Source of the DNA: CAYLLT01 sp964548565
Lineage (GTDB): Bacteria > Planctomycetota > Phycisphaerae > UBA1845 > PWPN01
Length of the DNA stretch: 5,558 bases
Assembly (NCBI GenBank): GCA_964548565.1
Contig: CAZJTF010000423.1
Location: 1-5,558 of the forward strand
Reading direction: 5' to 3'
Shown: piece after piece, positions 1 to 5,558 of the stretch
How positions within the stretch are numbered: position 1 is the stretch's first letter
Layout of the letters: each line of letters opens with the position of its first letter
Position numbers and translations under genes: made by a program
Notes under the pieces: generated by a model
Told to the model about the DNA's origin: nothing
Database searches by the model: none
Seen by the model: only the letters and a program-made list of their open reading frames with translations

Positions 1-1877
1 AGGTAGTTCTCGTGCTGAATGTCGCTGCGGGTCTTTGAACGTCGCTGGTGGATTTCCTGGTCGATGCGGGCCAGCGTTCGGAAGACCTCGGCCGCCTCCT
101 CGCCGCGCTGCCCGACTGCCTTCACATACGCAGCGAGCCATTGCGGGTCGATCCTGAGCGACTGGCGGATGATATCCAGCACCGGCTTCCATTCATCCGC
201 TTCGTCGGCGGGCGCGCGCATGTGGAAAGTGAACTGGTTGCTCCACATGGCCGTGGAGGCCCGCCAGTCGCACAACGCCGTTGCTGCCGCCTCGCGGTAG
301 CGATGGCCGCCCTCGGCATAATCAAACACCACGACGCCGGCAGTGAAGGTCATGGGCGTCTTGCCCATCTGAGCCATTGTCGCATTCACGCCTTGGGACA
401 TCTCCGACAGGATCTGGGCCAGTTCCGGCAGTTCGCCGCGCTGGCGGATGCGCACATCGGTGGCACGCGGACGGACCTGCTTGAAGCCCTCCGAGAGATA
501 CTCGTCGACAGTCGGCATTCGCTTGACGAGCGCCCCGTTGTATCCGGACCCCGGCGGGAACAGGCCCGCGAGATTCGCGAACTCCGGGCTGCGGGTGAAA
601 TCCACGAAGTTGTACGCCGGCGCCCAACGGGCCATCACCGTTCCCGCCGCGTCGCGTTTCACGCTGAAATCGCACTTGGTCTCGATCGAATTGAGCGCGC
701 CCCCGGCCGCCGTCGGATCGACCGAGAACAGCCCGCCTTCCACCTGCCATCCCTCCGGCACAAGCACGGTGAAGGCCTTCTGCCTGGGTTCCCACTGGCG
801 CTTCAGCACCACCGTGACGGGCTTCTTTCCGGAGGCCATGCCGCGACTGCCGGAAGCCGGCGCTCCTGGTGACGGCTGGGTCCGTGCAGGCCTGCTCGTA
901 ATCGTCTCAGTCCGCTTGCCCGGTTTGTAGGGGCCCGGGGTCAACGTGGTGGTCAGCGTGGTTTTCGTCCGGCTGGTGAATTCATGCTGGGCGCCTTCGA
1001 CGGTGGCCTTGCCCGCAACGGTCGCGTTGCGCCTGCACGCGTCGCGGACCACCAGGCCGGTCTTGCGGCTGACAGTCAGGCGGGCTTGCTCTTCGAGGTT
1101 CACCCTGCTGAGGGTCACGTCAACGCCCATCATGCTGCTCGTCTTCGAACTGGACTGCGTGTACTGCGAACCTGCCTCAATGACGGCATGATGGTCGTCG
1201 CCGGATGTCTCCATGGCCGCCAGCTTGCAGTCGTAGCGGGCCTTGAGTTCGCCGATGATCGGCAGGTCCAGGCGTACGCCTGATTTCCAGGTGTCGCCGA
1301 CGGCAACCTGCGATTTGGGCGCCAGCGACTCGAGCCGGCGAAACTGGACCTCGATGGACTTGTCGTTCATTCCGGCCTTCATCTCAGCCAGCAGCGATCG
1401 CTGTGCGTCGGTGGCCGCCTTCTCGTTCAGTTGCTCCCAGAGCTTGCCCAGACCACCTGCTTCGATCACCGTGTCGTCGGCATCGAGCGTGACGACGATC
1501 TCGGCGGCCATCAGCGGGTTGTAGGCAAACTCCTGACCACCTTTGTTCTCGCGGCTGTTGGTGCTGTCGAAGCGATACCCGTCGCCTCCGCTCTGCCCCT
1601 CGGACTGGATCTCCACTAATTGCATCTTCAGCTGTTTCTCGCCATTGTCATTGGCCCTGCCTGTCGCAATCTGCCACACTTGAGTCGATCGGTCGGTGCT
1701 GGCCACCTCCTCGCTGCCGATGGTTGTCGTGCCCTCGGTACTCGAAACGATAGTCATGACCCAGTTTCCCTCGGGCCAGTTGATCTTCACTGGTGACTTG
1801 CCATCGGCCTCGTTGGCGAATGACGCGCCGCAGAAACTCACGATGATGGATGCGGTCAGCCACGGCATGATTCTCAT
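1..1877 (-). CDS. Exported two-domain protein, DUF6263-like N-terminal half plus 'VPEGW' C-terminal domain (C-terminus cut by window edge)
   Basis: Reading leftwards from ATG at 1877, the frame stays open to position 3, giving 625 visible residues with no stop, so the C-terminus lies outside the window. The start is supported by GGAG six bases upstream of the ATG and by an in-frame TAA at 1908-1910. Residues 1-21 form a signal peptide (MR, a hydrophobic core, ASFA then N22); Cys16 does not fit a lipobox. Residues about 27-300 resemble DUF6263 proteins: a GDTWKSGV motif at 194-201, then alternating beta-type segments ending in TVSRKTGLVV (268-277). Residues 303-350 are Thr-, Pro- and Ser-rich and look like a hinge. 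Residues about 360-580 form a second domain with FTVLVPEGWQVEGGLF (369-384) and RIDPQW (575-580), followed by a charged, probably helical tail. I recall this layout from uncharacterised bacterial proteins; the function is unknown. The product is probably periplasmic or surface-associated. The family assignment is from memory of motifs. Confidence 0.85.
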   Translation of the reverse strand, partial: MRIMPWLTASIIVSFCGASFANEADGKSPVKINWPEGNWVMTIVSSTEGTTTIGSEEVASTDRSTQVWQIATGRANDNGEKQLKMQLVEIQSEGQSGGDGYRFDSTNSRENKGGQEFAYNPLMAAEIVVTLDADDTVIEAGGLGKLWEQLNEKAATDAQRSLLAEMKAGMNDKSIEVQFRRLESLAPKSQVAVGDTWKSGVRLDLPIIGELKARYDCKLAAMETSGDDHHAVIEAGSQYTQSSSKTSSMMGVDVTLSRVNLEEQARLTVSRKTGLVVRDACRRNATVAGKATVEGAQHEFTSRTKTTLTTTLTPGPYKPGKRTETITSRPARTQPSPGAPASGSRGMASGKKPVTVVLKRQWEPRQKAFTVLVPEGWQVEGGLFSVDPTAAGGALNSIETKCDFSVKRDAAGTVMARWAPAYNFVDFTRSPEFANLAGLFPPGSGYNGALVKRMPTVDEYLSEGFKQVRPRATDVRIRQRGELPELAQILSEMSQGVNATMAQMGKTPMTFTAGVVVFDYAEGGHRYREAAATALCDWRASTAMWSNQFTFHMRAPADEADEWKPVLDIIRQSLRIDPQWLAAYVKAVGQRGEEAAEVFRTLARIDQEIHQRRSKTRSDIQHENY

Positions 1878-1948
1878 ATGTAGCTCCAGGTGCCACTTTG
1901 AAAAGGATTAAGCCGTCACCGGACACGTGTATCGCCGGCCCATCGATG

Positions 1949-2048
1949 NNNNNNNNNNNNNNNNNNNNNNNNNNNNNNNNNNNNNNNNNNNNNNNNNNNN
2001 NNNNNNNNNNNNNNNNNNNNNNNNNNNNNNNNNNNNNNNNNNNNNNNN
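1949..2048. other. Assembly gap of 100 Ns
   Basis: Exactly 100 consecutive Ns, the conventional size for a scaffold gap of unknown length. Any sequence, including a small gene, may be missing here. Near-identical 12-mers flank it: GGCCCATCGATG at 1937-1948, directly abutting the gap, and GGCCGATCGATG at 2080-2091. Confidence 0.98.
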
Positions 2049-2361
2049 GGGTGCCGCATTTGTGCTGCTGCAACCGGGGGGCCGATCGATGCCCACGGCG
2101 CGTTCCCGCTTCGCAGAACGCCTCGACAGCCGCGCACCGGACACGGCCTTTCGGATCGGGATGGGAGAACAGCCAGCGCCAGCACCTTCTCCTCGATGCG
2201 GCGTCTGCGTCCTGGACTGCAAGTACGCGTGGCGACTCTGGGGCGAGGCAAAGGTTTGTCCACAATCGGATTCGCTCGGGCGTCGGAAAAGGAGCGATTT
2301 GAACGCCCCGCCAACCGAGCACAGAGCCAAGCAGCCGCGCCGAGCGAACCCAATTTCACGC

Positions 2362-2384
2362 AAATGACGAAACAACAGTCATTT
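2362..2384. promoter_or_regulatory. Perfect 7-9-7 dyad, candidate operator
   Basis: AAATGAC (2362-2368) and its exact reverse complement GTCATTT (2378-2384) are separated by nine bases (GAAACAACA). The half-sites are AT-rich inside an otherwise GC-rich region and lie between two divergent genes, as expected for a site bound by a dimeric regulator. Half-site centres are 16 bp apart, about one and a half helical turns. It lies about 208 bp upstream of the thioredoxin-like start. No regulator is encoded in the window and I do not recognise the consensus. A small RNA hairpin is an alternative. Confidence 0.35.
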
Positions 2385-2591
2385 ACACACAACTCGCGCG
2401 CCCTCGCACGCTCCATTGCTCTTTCGCTCCATCTCACCCGGTCACTCCCTCACCGTGTCACCTTATCATCGTGATCCCGTCACCCGCCCCACCCGAGCGG
2501 CCTACACTCAAAACGAGCCCCGAAATTCGCGCCGCACCGCCGGTTCCGGCCTGCAGCCGCGTTCAAACTGTCGAAGGAGAGGGCTTTTCAC

Positions 2592-3149
2592 ATGTCGTGT
2601 GATCCGAACACCAAGGGAAGTTGCCGGGTCTGCCCGGGCACCTGGATCGTGCTCGCGCTCGCGCTGGCGGCCGTCGTTTACAGCCTGCTGCCGCGGTCGG
2701 CCGGCACCACCCCCCTCAAGGACGCGTCCCAGCGGGTTGCCGTGCAGAGCTTGTCCATGCCGGACCTCGACGGAAAGATCTGGAGGCTGGACGATCAGCG
2801 CGGCAAGGTGGTCCTGGTGAACTTCTGGGCGACCTGGTGCCCGCCATGCCGTGAGGAGACGCCCGACCTGGTGCGCCTGGCGAAGGAATATGCCGGTAAG
2901 GAGGTTTCTTTCGTCGGCATCGCGCTGGATCAGGGCGGCGACGAACAGGTCCGCCGGTTCGTCAAGGATCAGGGCATCCCGTATCCGATCCTGATCCCGC
3001 AGGACGAGTCCCCGCTTCTCTCGACGGTCGACACGATCCCGGTGACGCTCCTGATCGATCGCCAGGGACGGATTGCCCGGCGATACGAGGGCGCGGTGAC
3101 CCGCGACGAGCTCAAGACCGATCTGGAGCGTCTCCTCCCCGAGGCCTGA
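2592..3149 (+). CDS. Membrane-anchored TlpA/ResA-type thioredoxin-like protein
   Basis: A 185-residue thiol-disulfide oxidoreductase of the TlpA/ResA/CcmG group, expected to sit on the outer face of the cytoplasmic membrane and to reduce or exchange disulfides of exported partners. Residues 17-33 form one hydrophobic anchor; K8 and R12 before it suggest N-in topology. The thioredoxin domain spans about 49-183: VNFWATWCPPCREE with active-site Cys83 and Cys86, GIALDQG at 109-115, the cis-proline region DTIPVT (Pro150) and the LLIDRQGRI strand at 153-161. Length is normal for the family. The ATG is supported by an AAGGAGAGGG stretch (2574-2583) just upstream. An unusual point is three extra cysteines before the anchor (C3, C11, C14). 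The next gene, 85 bp downstream on the same strand, encodes a DsrE-like protein and is probably co-transcribed. The fold is clear; the physiological substrate is not. Confidence 0.93.
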   Translation: MSCDPNTKGSCRVCPGTWIVLALALAAVVYSLLPRSAGTTPLKDASQRVAVQSLSMPDLDGKIWRLDDQRGKVVLVNFWATWCPPCREETPDLVRLAKEYAGKEVSFVGIALDQGGDEQVRRFVKDQGIPYPILIPQDESPLLSTVDTIPVTLLIDRQGRIARRYEGAVTRDELKTDLERLLPEA

Positions 3150-3159
3150 TCAACTGCTC

Positions 3160-3171
3160 AGATCATGATCT
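3160..3171. promoter_or_regulatory. 12-bp perfect palindrome between the two operon genes
   Basis: AGATCATGATCT reads the same on both strands and lies ten bases after the stop of the thioredoxin-like gene and 63 bases before the next start. It could be a small operator or a chance palindrome built from overlapping GATC and CATG sites. It is too short to be a convincing terminator and has no T-run after it. Confidence 0.15.
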
Positions 3172-3234
3172 CCCGGCTCCGTACACAGTGCCGGCCGGGT
3201 TGCGACAGCCTTATCGGCTGGAAAGGACAGGCTC

Positions 3235-3699
3235 ATGCGCTCCACACGTGCGGTATCCGTCGTGTCGATCACACTCGTTGCTGTGACCCTCGGCGCCGGC
3301 TGGCTCGCCCGACCCGGTCGCGCCGGGGAGGCGATCTCGACTGTCCAGTCGCCCGTTCGGAACACGCGTCAGTACATGATCATGGTCCAGGATCCCCGTT
3401 CCGTGGACGTCGCCCTCCAGACGGGCATGGAAATGCTGCGGATGAAGGAGCTCCCGGCCCGGAACTTCGCCGTCCTGGTGGTCGGCGAGGGCGTTATGGC
3501 ACTTGCTCCCGGCACCAAACTCGGCCAGCTCCTGACCGACGCCCGCGGGGCGGGGGTGCGGATCGTCGCCTGCCGCATCGCCGTGGACCGCGCCGGCCTC
3601 CGCCCGGACCAGATCACGCCTTCCGCGGAGATCGTCCCCAACGGCCTCATTGAAGGGTTCCGGCTCCTCGCCATGGGATACCTGTCGTTAGAGCTATAA
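3235..3699 (+). CDS. Exported DsrE/DsrF-like family protein
   Basis: A 154-residue protein resembling the DsrE/DsrF-like family, whose members carry sulfur as a cysteine persulfide or act in related thiol chemistry. Residues 1-30 look like a signal peptide (R2 and R5, a hydrophobic stretch at 7-25, cleavage plausible near GRA-GEA), so the product should be outside the cytoplasm, unlike classic cytoplasmic DsrE. Family features: FAVLVVGEGVMAL (78-90), matching the usual strand-plus-HGPGV-type turn; VRIVAC with Cys113, the position of the conserved family cysteine; then RAGLRPDQITPSAEIVPNG (119-137) and a C-terminal LLAMGYLSLEL. Cys113 is the only cysteine, so disulfide chemistry would be intermolecular. 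AAAGGA seven bases before the ATG supports the start. It follows the TlpA-like gene by 85 bp on the same strand, consistent with an operon and a shared redox or sulfur role (inference). Confidence 0.85.
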   Translation: MRSTRAVSVVSITLVAVTLGAGWLARPGRAGEAISTVQSPVRNTRQYMIMVQDPRSVDVALQTGMEMLRMKELPARNFAVLVVGEGVMALAPGTKLGQLLTDARGAGVRIVACRIAVDRAGLRPDQITPSAEIVPNGLIEGFRLLAMGYLSLEL

Positions 3700-3710
3700 G
3701 GGGATTTGCG

Positions 3711-3731
3711 ATGCTCTTCAAGAGGTGCTGA
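3711..3731 (+). CDS. Six-codon micro-ORF with a good ribosome-binding site (doubtful)
   Basis: ATG at 3711 is preceded by AAGGGGA with a spacing of six bases, better than chance would suggest, yet the frame encodes only MLFKRC before TGA at 3729. It starts 11 bases after the DsrE-like stop, where a third operon gene would begin. It may be the remnant of a lost downstream gene, a leader peptide without a target, or chance. The CTCTTCAAGAG palindrome (3714-3724) lies inside it and a larger hairpin overlaps its stop codon. Confidence 0.12.
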   Translation: MLFKRC

Positions 3732-3772
3732 GCCAGCGAAGGGCGACCATCAGGCAAGTCGCTCCCGGCTCA
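3729..3772. terminator. Hairpin between convergent genes, possible bidirectional terminator
   Basis: TGAGCCAGCGA (3729-3739) pairs with TCGCT (3759-3763) and GGCTCA (3767-3772), forming an 11-bp stem with a three-base CCC bulge and a 19-base loop. An alternative inner stem is GGGCGAC (3741-3747) with GTCGCTC (3758-3764). It lies between the convergent DsrE-like gene and the surface-protein gene, where a shared terminator is expected. No T-run follows on either strand, so a classic intrinsic terminator is not shown. Confidence 0.4.
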
Positions 3773-3810
3773 CCCCCTCTCTCATTCAGCCCACGGGGCG
3801 CCGAGACTCC

Positions 3811-5558
3811 TCACGGCTGATCGCACCCCGCACGAGCCGCCCGCCCGGCCCCGCTGTAGCACCGCTGAAACGACCCGAAGTCATCCGCGTCCACGTCTCC
3901 GTCGCCGTCTCCGTCGGACCGTACGCAGTTGCTGCTGCCGTTGTGCGGAATCGATGCTCCGGTGCTGCAGGCGGTGAATACGTCGAAGTCCGTCCCGTCG
4001 ACATCCCCGTCCTGGTCGAAATCGACGCGCACCTTCGCCGGGCAGCCCGTCGCATCCACGCTCGCGCCCGGGACGGTGTTCGGGCATGCATCGCAGGCGT
4101 CGCCGACGCTGTCCTCGTCGCTGTCCGACTGGTCCGGGTTGGCAACCGCCGGGCAGTTGTCGTGGCAATCGGCGATCGCGTCCGTGTCGCTGTTTGCGTC
4201 GGGCACGCCGCAGCCGCACGCTCCCGCGGACTTCTTCGCCGGGTCGCTCGGGCAGAAGTCACATGCGTCGTTGTTCAGGCCGCAGACGGTCCCGTCGCCC
4301 ATGTAGATGCCCGTCTCCTCCGTGCAGGCGGATGACGTCAGCACCGAGCAGGTGCCCGTGCCGTCGCCGTTGCCGATGCAGCACGCCCCTGTGCCTGCTG
4401 GCGACACGATCTGTCCGTTACGCACCTCGATATTGTCCACGAAGCTGTACTTGGCCGAGCTCTTGAGCGGGTTGCCGAGGGTCATGCTCACGCGGTTGAA
4501 CGGCCCCTTGTACTCGCGCACGACCTCGTACGGTCCGCGCGTGAGTGGACTGTCCCCGGGAGCGTCGATCGACAGCACGACCGTGTTGGTCTTGATCACC
4601 ATGCGGAACGTGGTAACGCCGCCGAAGGAGCTCTTCCACAGCTGCAGGTACTGCCCGTCAATCGAGCGCAGGTACTTCGAATAGTGCCACCGCCGCCCGT
4701 CGAAGAAGCAGGCCGCGCCCATGCTGCCAACGCCTTCGAAATCGGAGGTGCGGTTGACGGCGGTGAATGAGCCGAACCCCAGGCCGCGGTACACGCGCCC
4801 GGCCCGCCACGGCCCCTGGTCGCCGTTGCTCTGGTCGGCGTCCTCCGTGACTATCCCCGTCCGCGGCACCGCATCATCGCTCGTGCCGTCATGATGCGTC
4901 AGCTCGATGTAGAAGTTCGAGTACGCTCCATAGGCCTCGCCCCGGAAGTCGATGGAAAACTCGACGGTGAGCGGCTTTTCGTCGGTGCCGTGCAGCGTGC
5001 TGGCCGTGCCGATGCCGTCGTTGCCGGCGCCGTACGTGGCCGTCATGTTGGGCTCGAGGTTCGCCGTCATCCGGAACGCCGCGCCCTTGTTGGTGTTCAG
5101 GCACGCGGCCCCGGGCTCGATGGTCGTCCCGCTGGTGAACGTCCCGGGCGTGGATCCGAGGGTCAGCGGCCACCGCGCGTTGAGCGAGGATTGGTTCCAC
5201 GATCCCACTTTCGCACTTCCGCTGAGGCTGCCGTCGAACTCCTCGTCCAGCCGTTTGCCGCCGTACGGGGACGGATCGCAGATGTCCCCGATGCCGTCCT
5301 CGTCGTCGTCGGCCTGCGTCGGGTTCGCGTTCAGCGGGCAGTTGTCGCACGCGTTGCCAACCCCGTCGCCGTCGCTGTCAGTCTGGTCGCCCGCTACGAG
5401 CGGGCACTTGTCGCAGGCGTCGCCTACCCCGTCGCCGTCGGTGTCCTGCTGGTTGGCGTTCGCTTTCGTCGGGCAGTTGTCGCAGGCAGTCCCGACGCCG
5501 TCGGCGTCGCTGTCTGCCTGGTTCGCATTCGACACCAGCGGGCAGTTGTCCGCGGTGT
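3811..5558 (-). CDS. TSP3-repeat and dockerin-like secreted surface protein (N-terminus cut by window edge)
   Basis: The frame is open from position 5556 leftwards to TGA at 3811-3813, giving 581 visible residues. A GTG at 5535 is not a real start: it falls inside a TSP3 repeat that begins upstream (TADNCPLV), so the signal peptide lies beyond the window. Order, in visible residues: four TSP3-type calcium repeats (3-93); a beta-rich domain of about 280 residues starting near LDEEFDG (103-109), probably a concanavalin/LamG-like sandwich, with FSIDFRGEAYGAYSNFYIEL at 200-218 and YSFVDNIEVRNG at its end; a Cys-rich linker (GACCIGNGDGTGTC, GIYMGDGTVC); a fifth TSP3 repeat (466-488); and a C-terminal dockerin-like segment with EF loops DFDQDGDVDGTD and DGDGDGDVDADD. 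The role is likely extracellular and calcium-stabilised, with a domain that may bind a polymer or dock to the surface. No catalytic motif is recognised. It converges on the operon to its left, so it is a separate transcription unit. Confidence 0.9.
   Translation of the reverse strand, partial: TADNCPLVSNANQADSDADGVGTACDNCPTKANANQQDTDGDGVGDACDKCPLVAGDQTDSDGDGVGNACDNCPLNANPTQADDDEDGIGDICDPSPYGGKRLDEEFDGSLSGSAKVGSWNQSSLNARWPLTLGSTPGTFTSGTTIEPGAACLNTNKGAAFRMTANLEPNMTATYGAGNDGIGTASTLHGTDEKPLTVEFSIDFRGEAYGAYSNFYIELTHHDGTSDDAVPRTGIVTEDADQSNGDQGPWRAGRVYRGLGFGSFTAVNRTSDFEGVGSMGAACFFDGRRWHYSKYLRSIDGQYLQLWKSSFGGVTTFRMVIKTNTVVLSIDAPGDSPLTRGPYEVVREYKGPFNRVSMTLGNPLKSSAKYSFVDNIEVRNGQIVSPAGTGACCIGNGDGTGTCSVLTSSACTEETGIYMGDGTVCGLNNDACDFCPSDPAKKSAGACGCGVPDANSDTDAIADCHDNCPAVANPDQSDSDEDSVGDACDACPNTVPGASVDATGCPAKVRVDFDQDGDVDGTDFDVFTACSTGASIPHNGSSNCVRSDGDGDGDVDADDFGSFQRCYSGAGRAARAGCDQP
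3859..4023 (-). other. Dockerin-like C-terminal segment with two EF-hand loops
   Basis: Two calcium loops, DFDQDGDVDGTD (3988-4023) and DGDGDGDVDADD (3880-3915), each followed by a short aromatic helix (FDVFTAC and FGSFQRC). This spacing matches type I dockerin-like domains. In cellulosome bacteria dockerins bind cohesins. In Planctomycetota such tails are frequent without known cellulosomes, so a surface-anchoring or sorting role is only an inference. A cysteine after each helix (FTAC, FQRC) may form a disulfide. Confidence 0.75.
4093..4161 (-). repeat. Fifth TSP3-type repeat, C-terminal side
   Basis: It encodes DNCPAVANPDQ then SDSDEDSVGDAC, separated from the N-terminal array by the beta-rich domain. 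It is followed by ACPNTVPGASVDATGCP, a linker of the kind seen after TSP3 repeats in OmpA-like and planctomycete surface proteins. The usual D-G-V-G is D-S-V-G here, a mild deviation. Confidence 0.8.
5278..5550 (-). repeat. Four tandem TSP3 calcium-binding repeats
   Basis: Units of 69, 69, 66 and 69 bp occupy 5482-5550, 5413-5481, 5347-5412 and 5278-5346. Each encodes a D-[NK]-C-P start, an Asn- or Gln-containing middle and a D-x-D-x-D-G-[VI]-G-x-x-C end. Asp side chains of such repeats coordinate calcium in the TSP3 family. The array almost certainly continues past the right edge, because the first visible unit is preceded in frame by more coding sequence. The third unit is one residue shorter than its neighbours. 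Confidence 0.92.

Larger units (their letters stand above)
1878..2591. other. Divergent intergenic region containing an assembly gap
   Basis: This stretch separates the minus-strand exported protein from the plus-strand thioredoxin-like gene, so promoters for both should lie here. Every open frame across it either runs through the Ns or gives an Arg/Pro/Ser/Cys-rich translation with no recognisable motif, so I call no gene. Composition shifts from GC-rich (2049-2340) to a more AT-containing stretch (about 2350-2400) holding a perfect dyad. Three GTCAC copies lie at 2441-2445, 2457-2461 and 2479-2483. TATCAT at 2464-2469 is one mismatch from a sigma-70 -10 box, but I see no matching -35 element, so no promoter is called. 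The true length is unknown because of the gap. Confidence 0.6.

Noticed and set aside
322..795. 157-codon minus-strand frame
   Set aside because: It overlaps the real gene in another frame and gives a Gly/Arg-rich translation without domain signals; the long frame has the signal peptide and recognisable motifs.
48..872. 274-codon open frame on the plus strand
   Set aside because: It is antisense to the exported protein, has a His/Arg/Gly-rich translation with no motif, and exists because of GC-rich codon bias in the real minus-strand gene.
1648..2437. Minus-strand frames running through the N gap
   Set aside because: They are bridged only by Ns, partly overlap the real gene at 1-1877, and the translations on either side show no family motif.
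2464..2508. -10-like hexamers TATCAT (2464) and TACACT (2503) upstream of the operon
   Set aside because: Neither has a -35-like element at 16-18 bp spacing, so they are not distinguishable from chance.
3147..3165. Short inverted repeat TGATC...GATCA after the TlpA-like gene as a terminator
   Set aside because: The stem is only five base pairs with no T-run, and the next gene follows 85 bp later on the same strand, which favours read-through.
3706..4335. 209-codon plus-strand frame beginning with TTG
   Set aside because: It is antisense to the Asp-rich dockerin and TSP3 coding sequence; the Val/Arg/Ala-rich translation is the mirror of repeated Asp and Gly codons.
5533..5535. GTG as start codon of the surface protein
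   Set aside because: It lies within a TSP3 unit whose first residues (DNCPL) are upstream in frame, so the true start is beyond the window.
5278..5550. Possible CRISPR-like array, given regular spacing of about 69 bp
   Set aside because: The periodicity is in frame, the repeats are divergent at DNA level, and the translation gives canonical TSP3 calcium repeats.

Overview
This is a GC-rich bacterial window, most likely from a member of the Planctomycetota (Phycisphaerae-like), and probably from a scaffolded draft or metagenome assembly. The lineage call is an inference. It rests on the minus-strand surface protein at 3811-5558, which combines thrombospondin type-3 (TSP3) calcium repeats, a beta-rich central domain, a 'GACC...GDGT.C' cysteine-rich linker and a C-terminal dockerin-like pair of EF-hand loops. 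That architecture is common in Planctomycetota and related MAGs. A run of exactly 100 Ns (1949-2048) is a scaffold placeholder.

Layout. (1) Positions 1-1877, minus strand: a long exported protein cut off by the left edge, with 625 residues visible. It has a signal peptide, a DUF6263-like N-terminal half, a Pro/Thr-rich hinge and a C-terminal 'VPEGW..EGG' domain of unknown function. (2) Positions 1878-2591: a divergent intergenic region holding the assembly gap and an AT-rich perfect dyad at 2362-2384, with no convincing gene. (3) Positions 2592-3149 and 3235-3699, plus strand: a probable two-gene operon encoding a membrane-anchored TlpA/ResA-type thioredoxin (WCPPC) and an exported DsrE/DsrF-like protein. 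(4) Positions 3700-3810: a short convergent intergenic region with a hairpin that may be a terminator and a six-codon micro-ORF. (5) Positions 3811-5558, minus strand: the TSP3/dockerin surface protein, whose N-terminus lies beyond the right edge.

How the parts may work together. All four substantial proteins carry export or surface features, so the window looks like an envelope-function neighbourhood. The TlpA-like and DsrE-like pair is the most coherent unit: a dithiol oxidoreductase and a sulfur-relay-type protein, both predicted to act outside the cytoplasm. A periplasmic thiol or sulfur-transfer role is plausible but unproven. Nothing in the window shows CRISPR, tRNA, rRNA or insertion-sequence structure.
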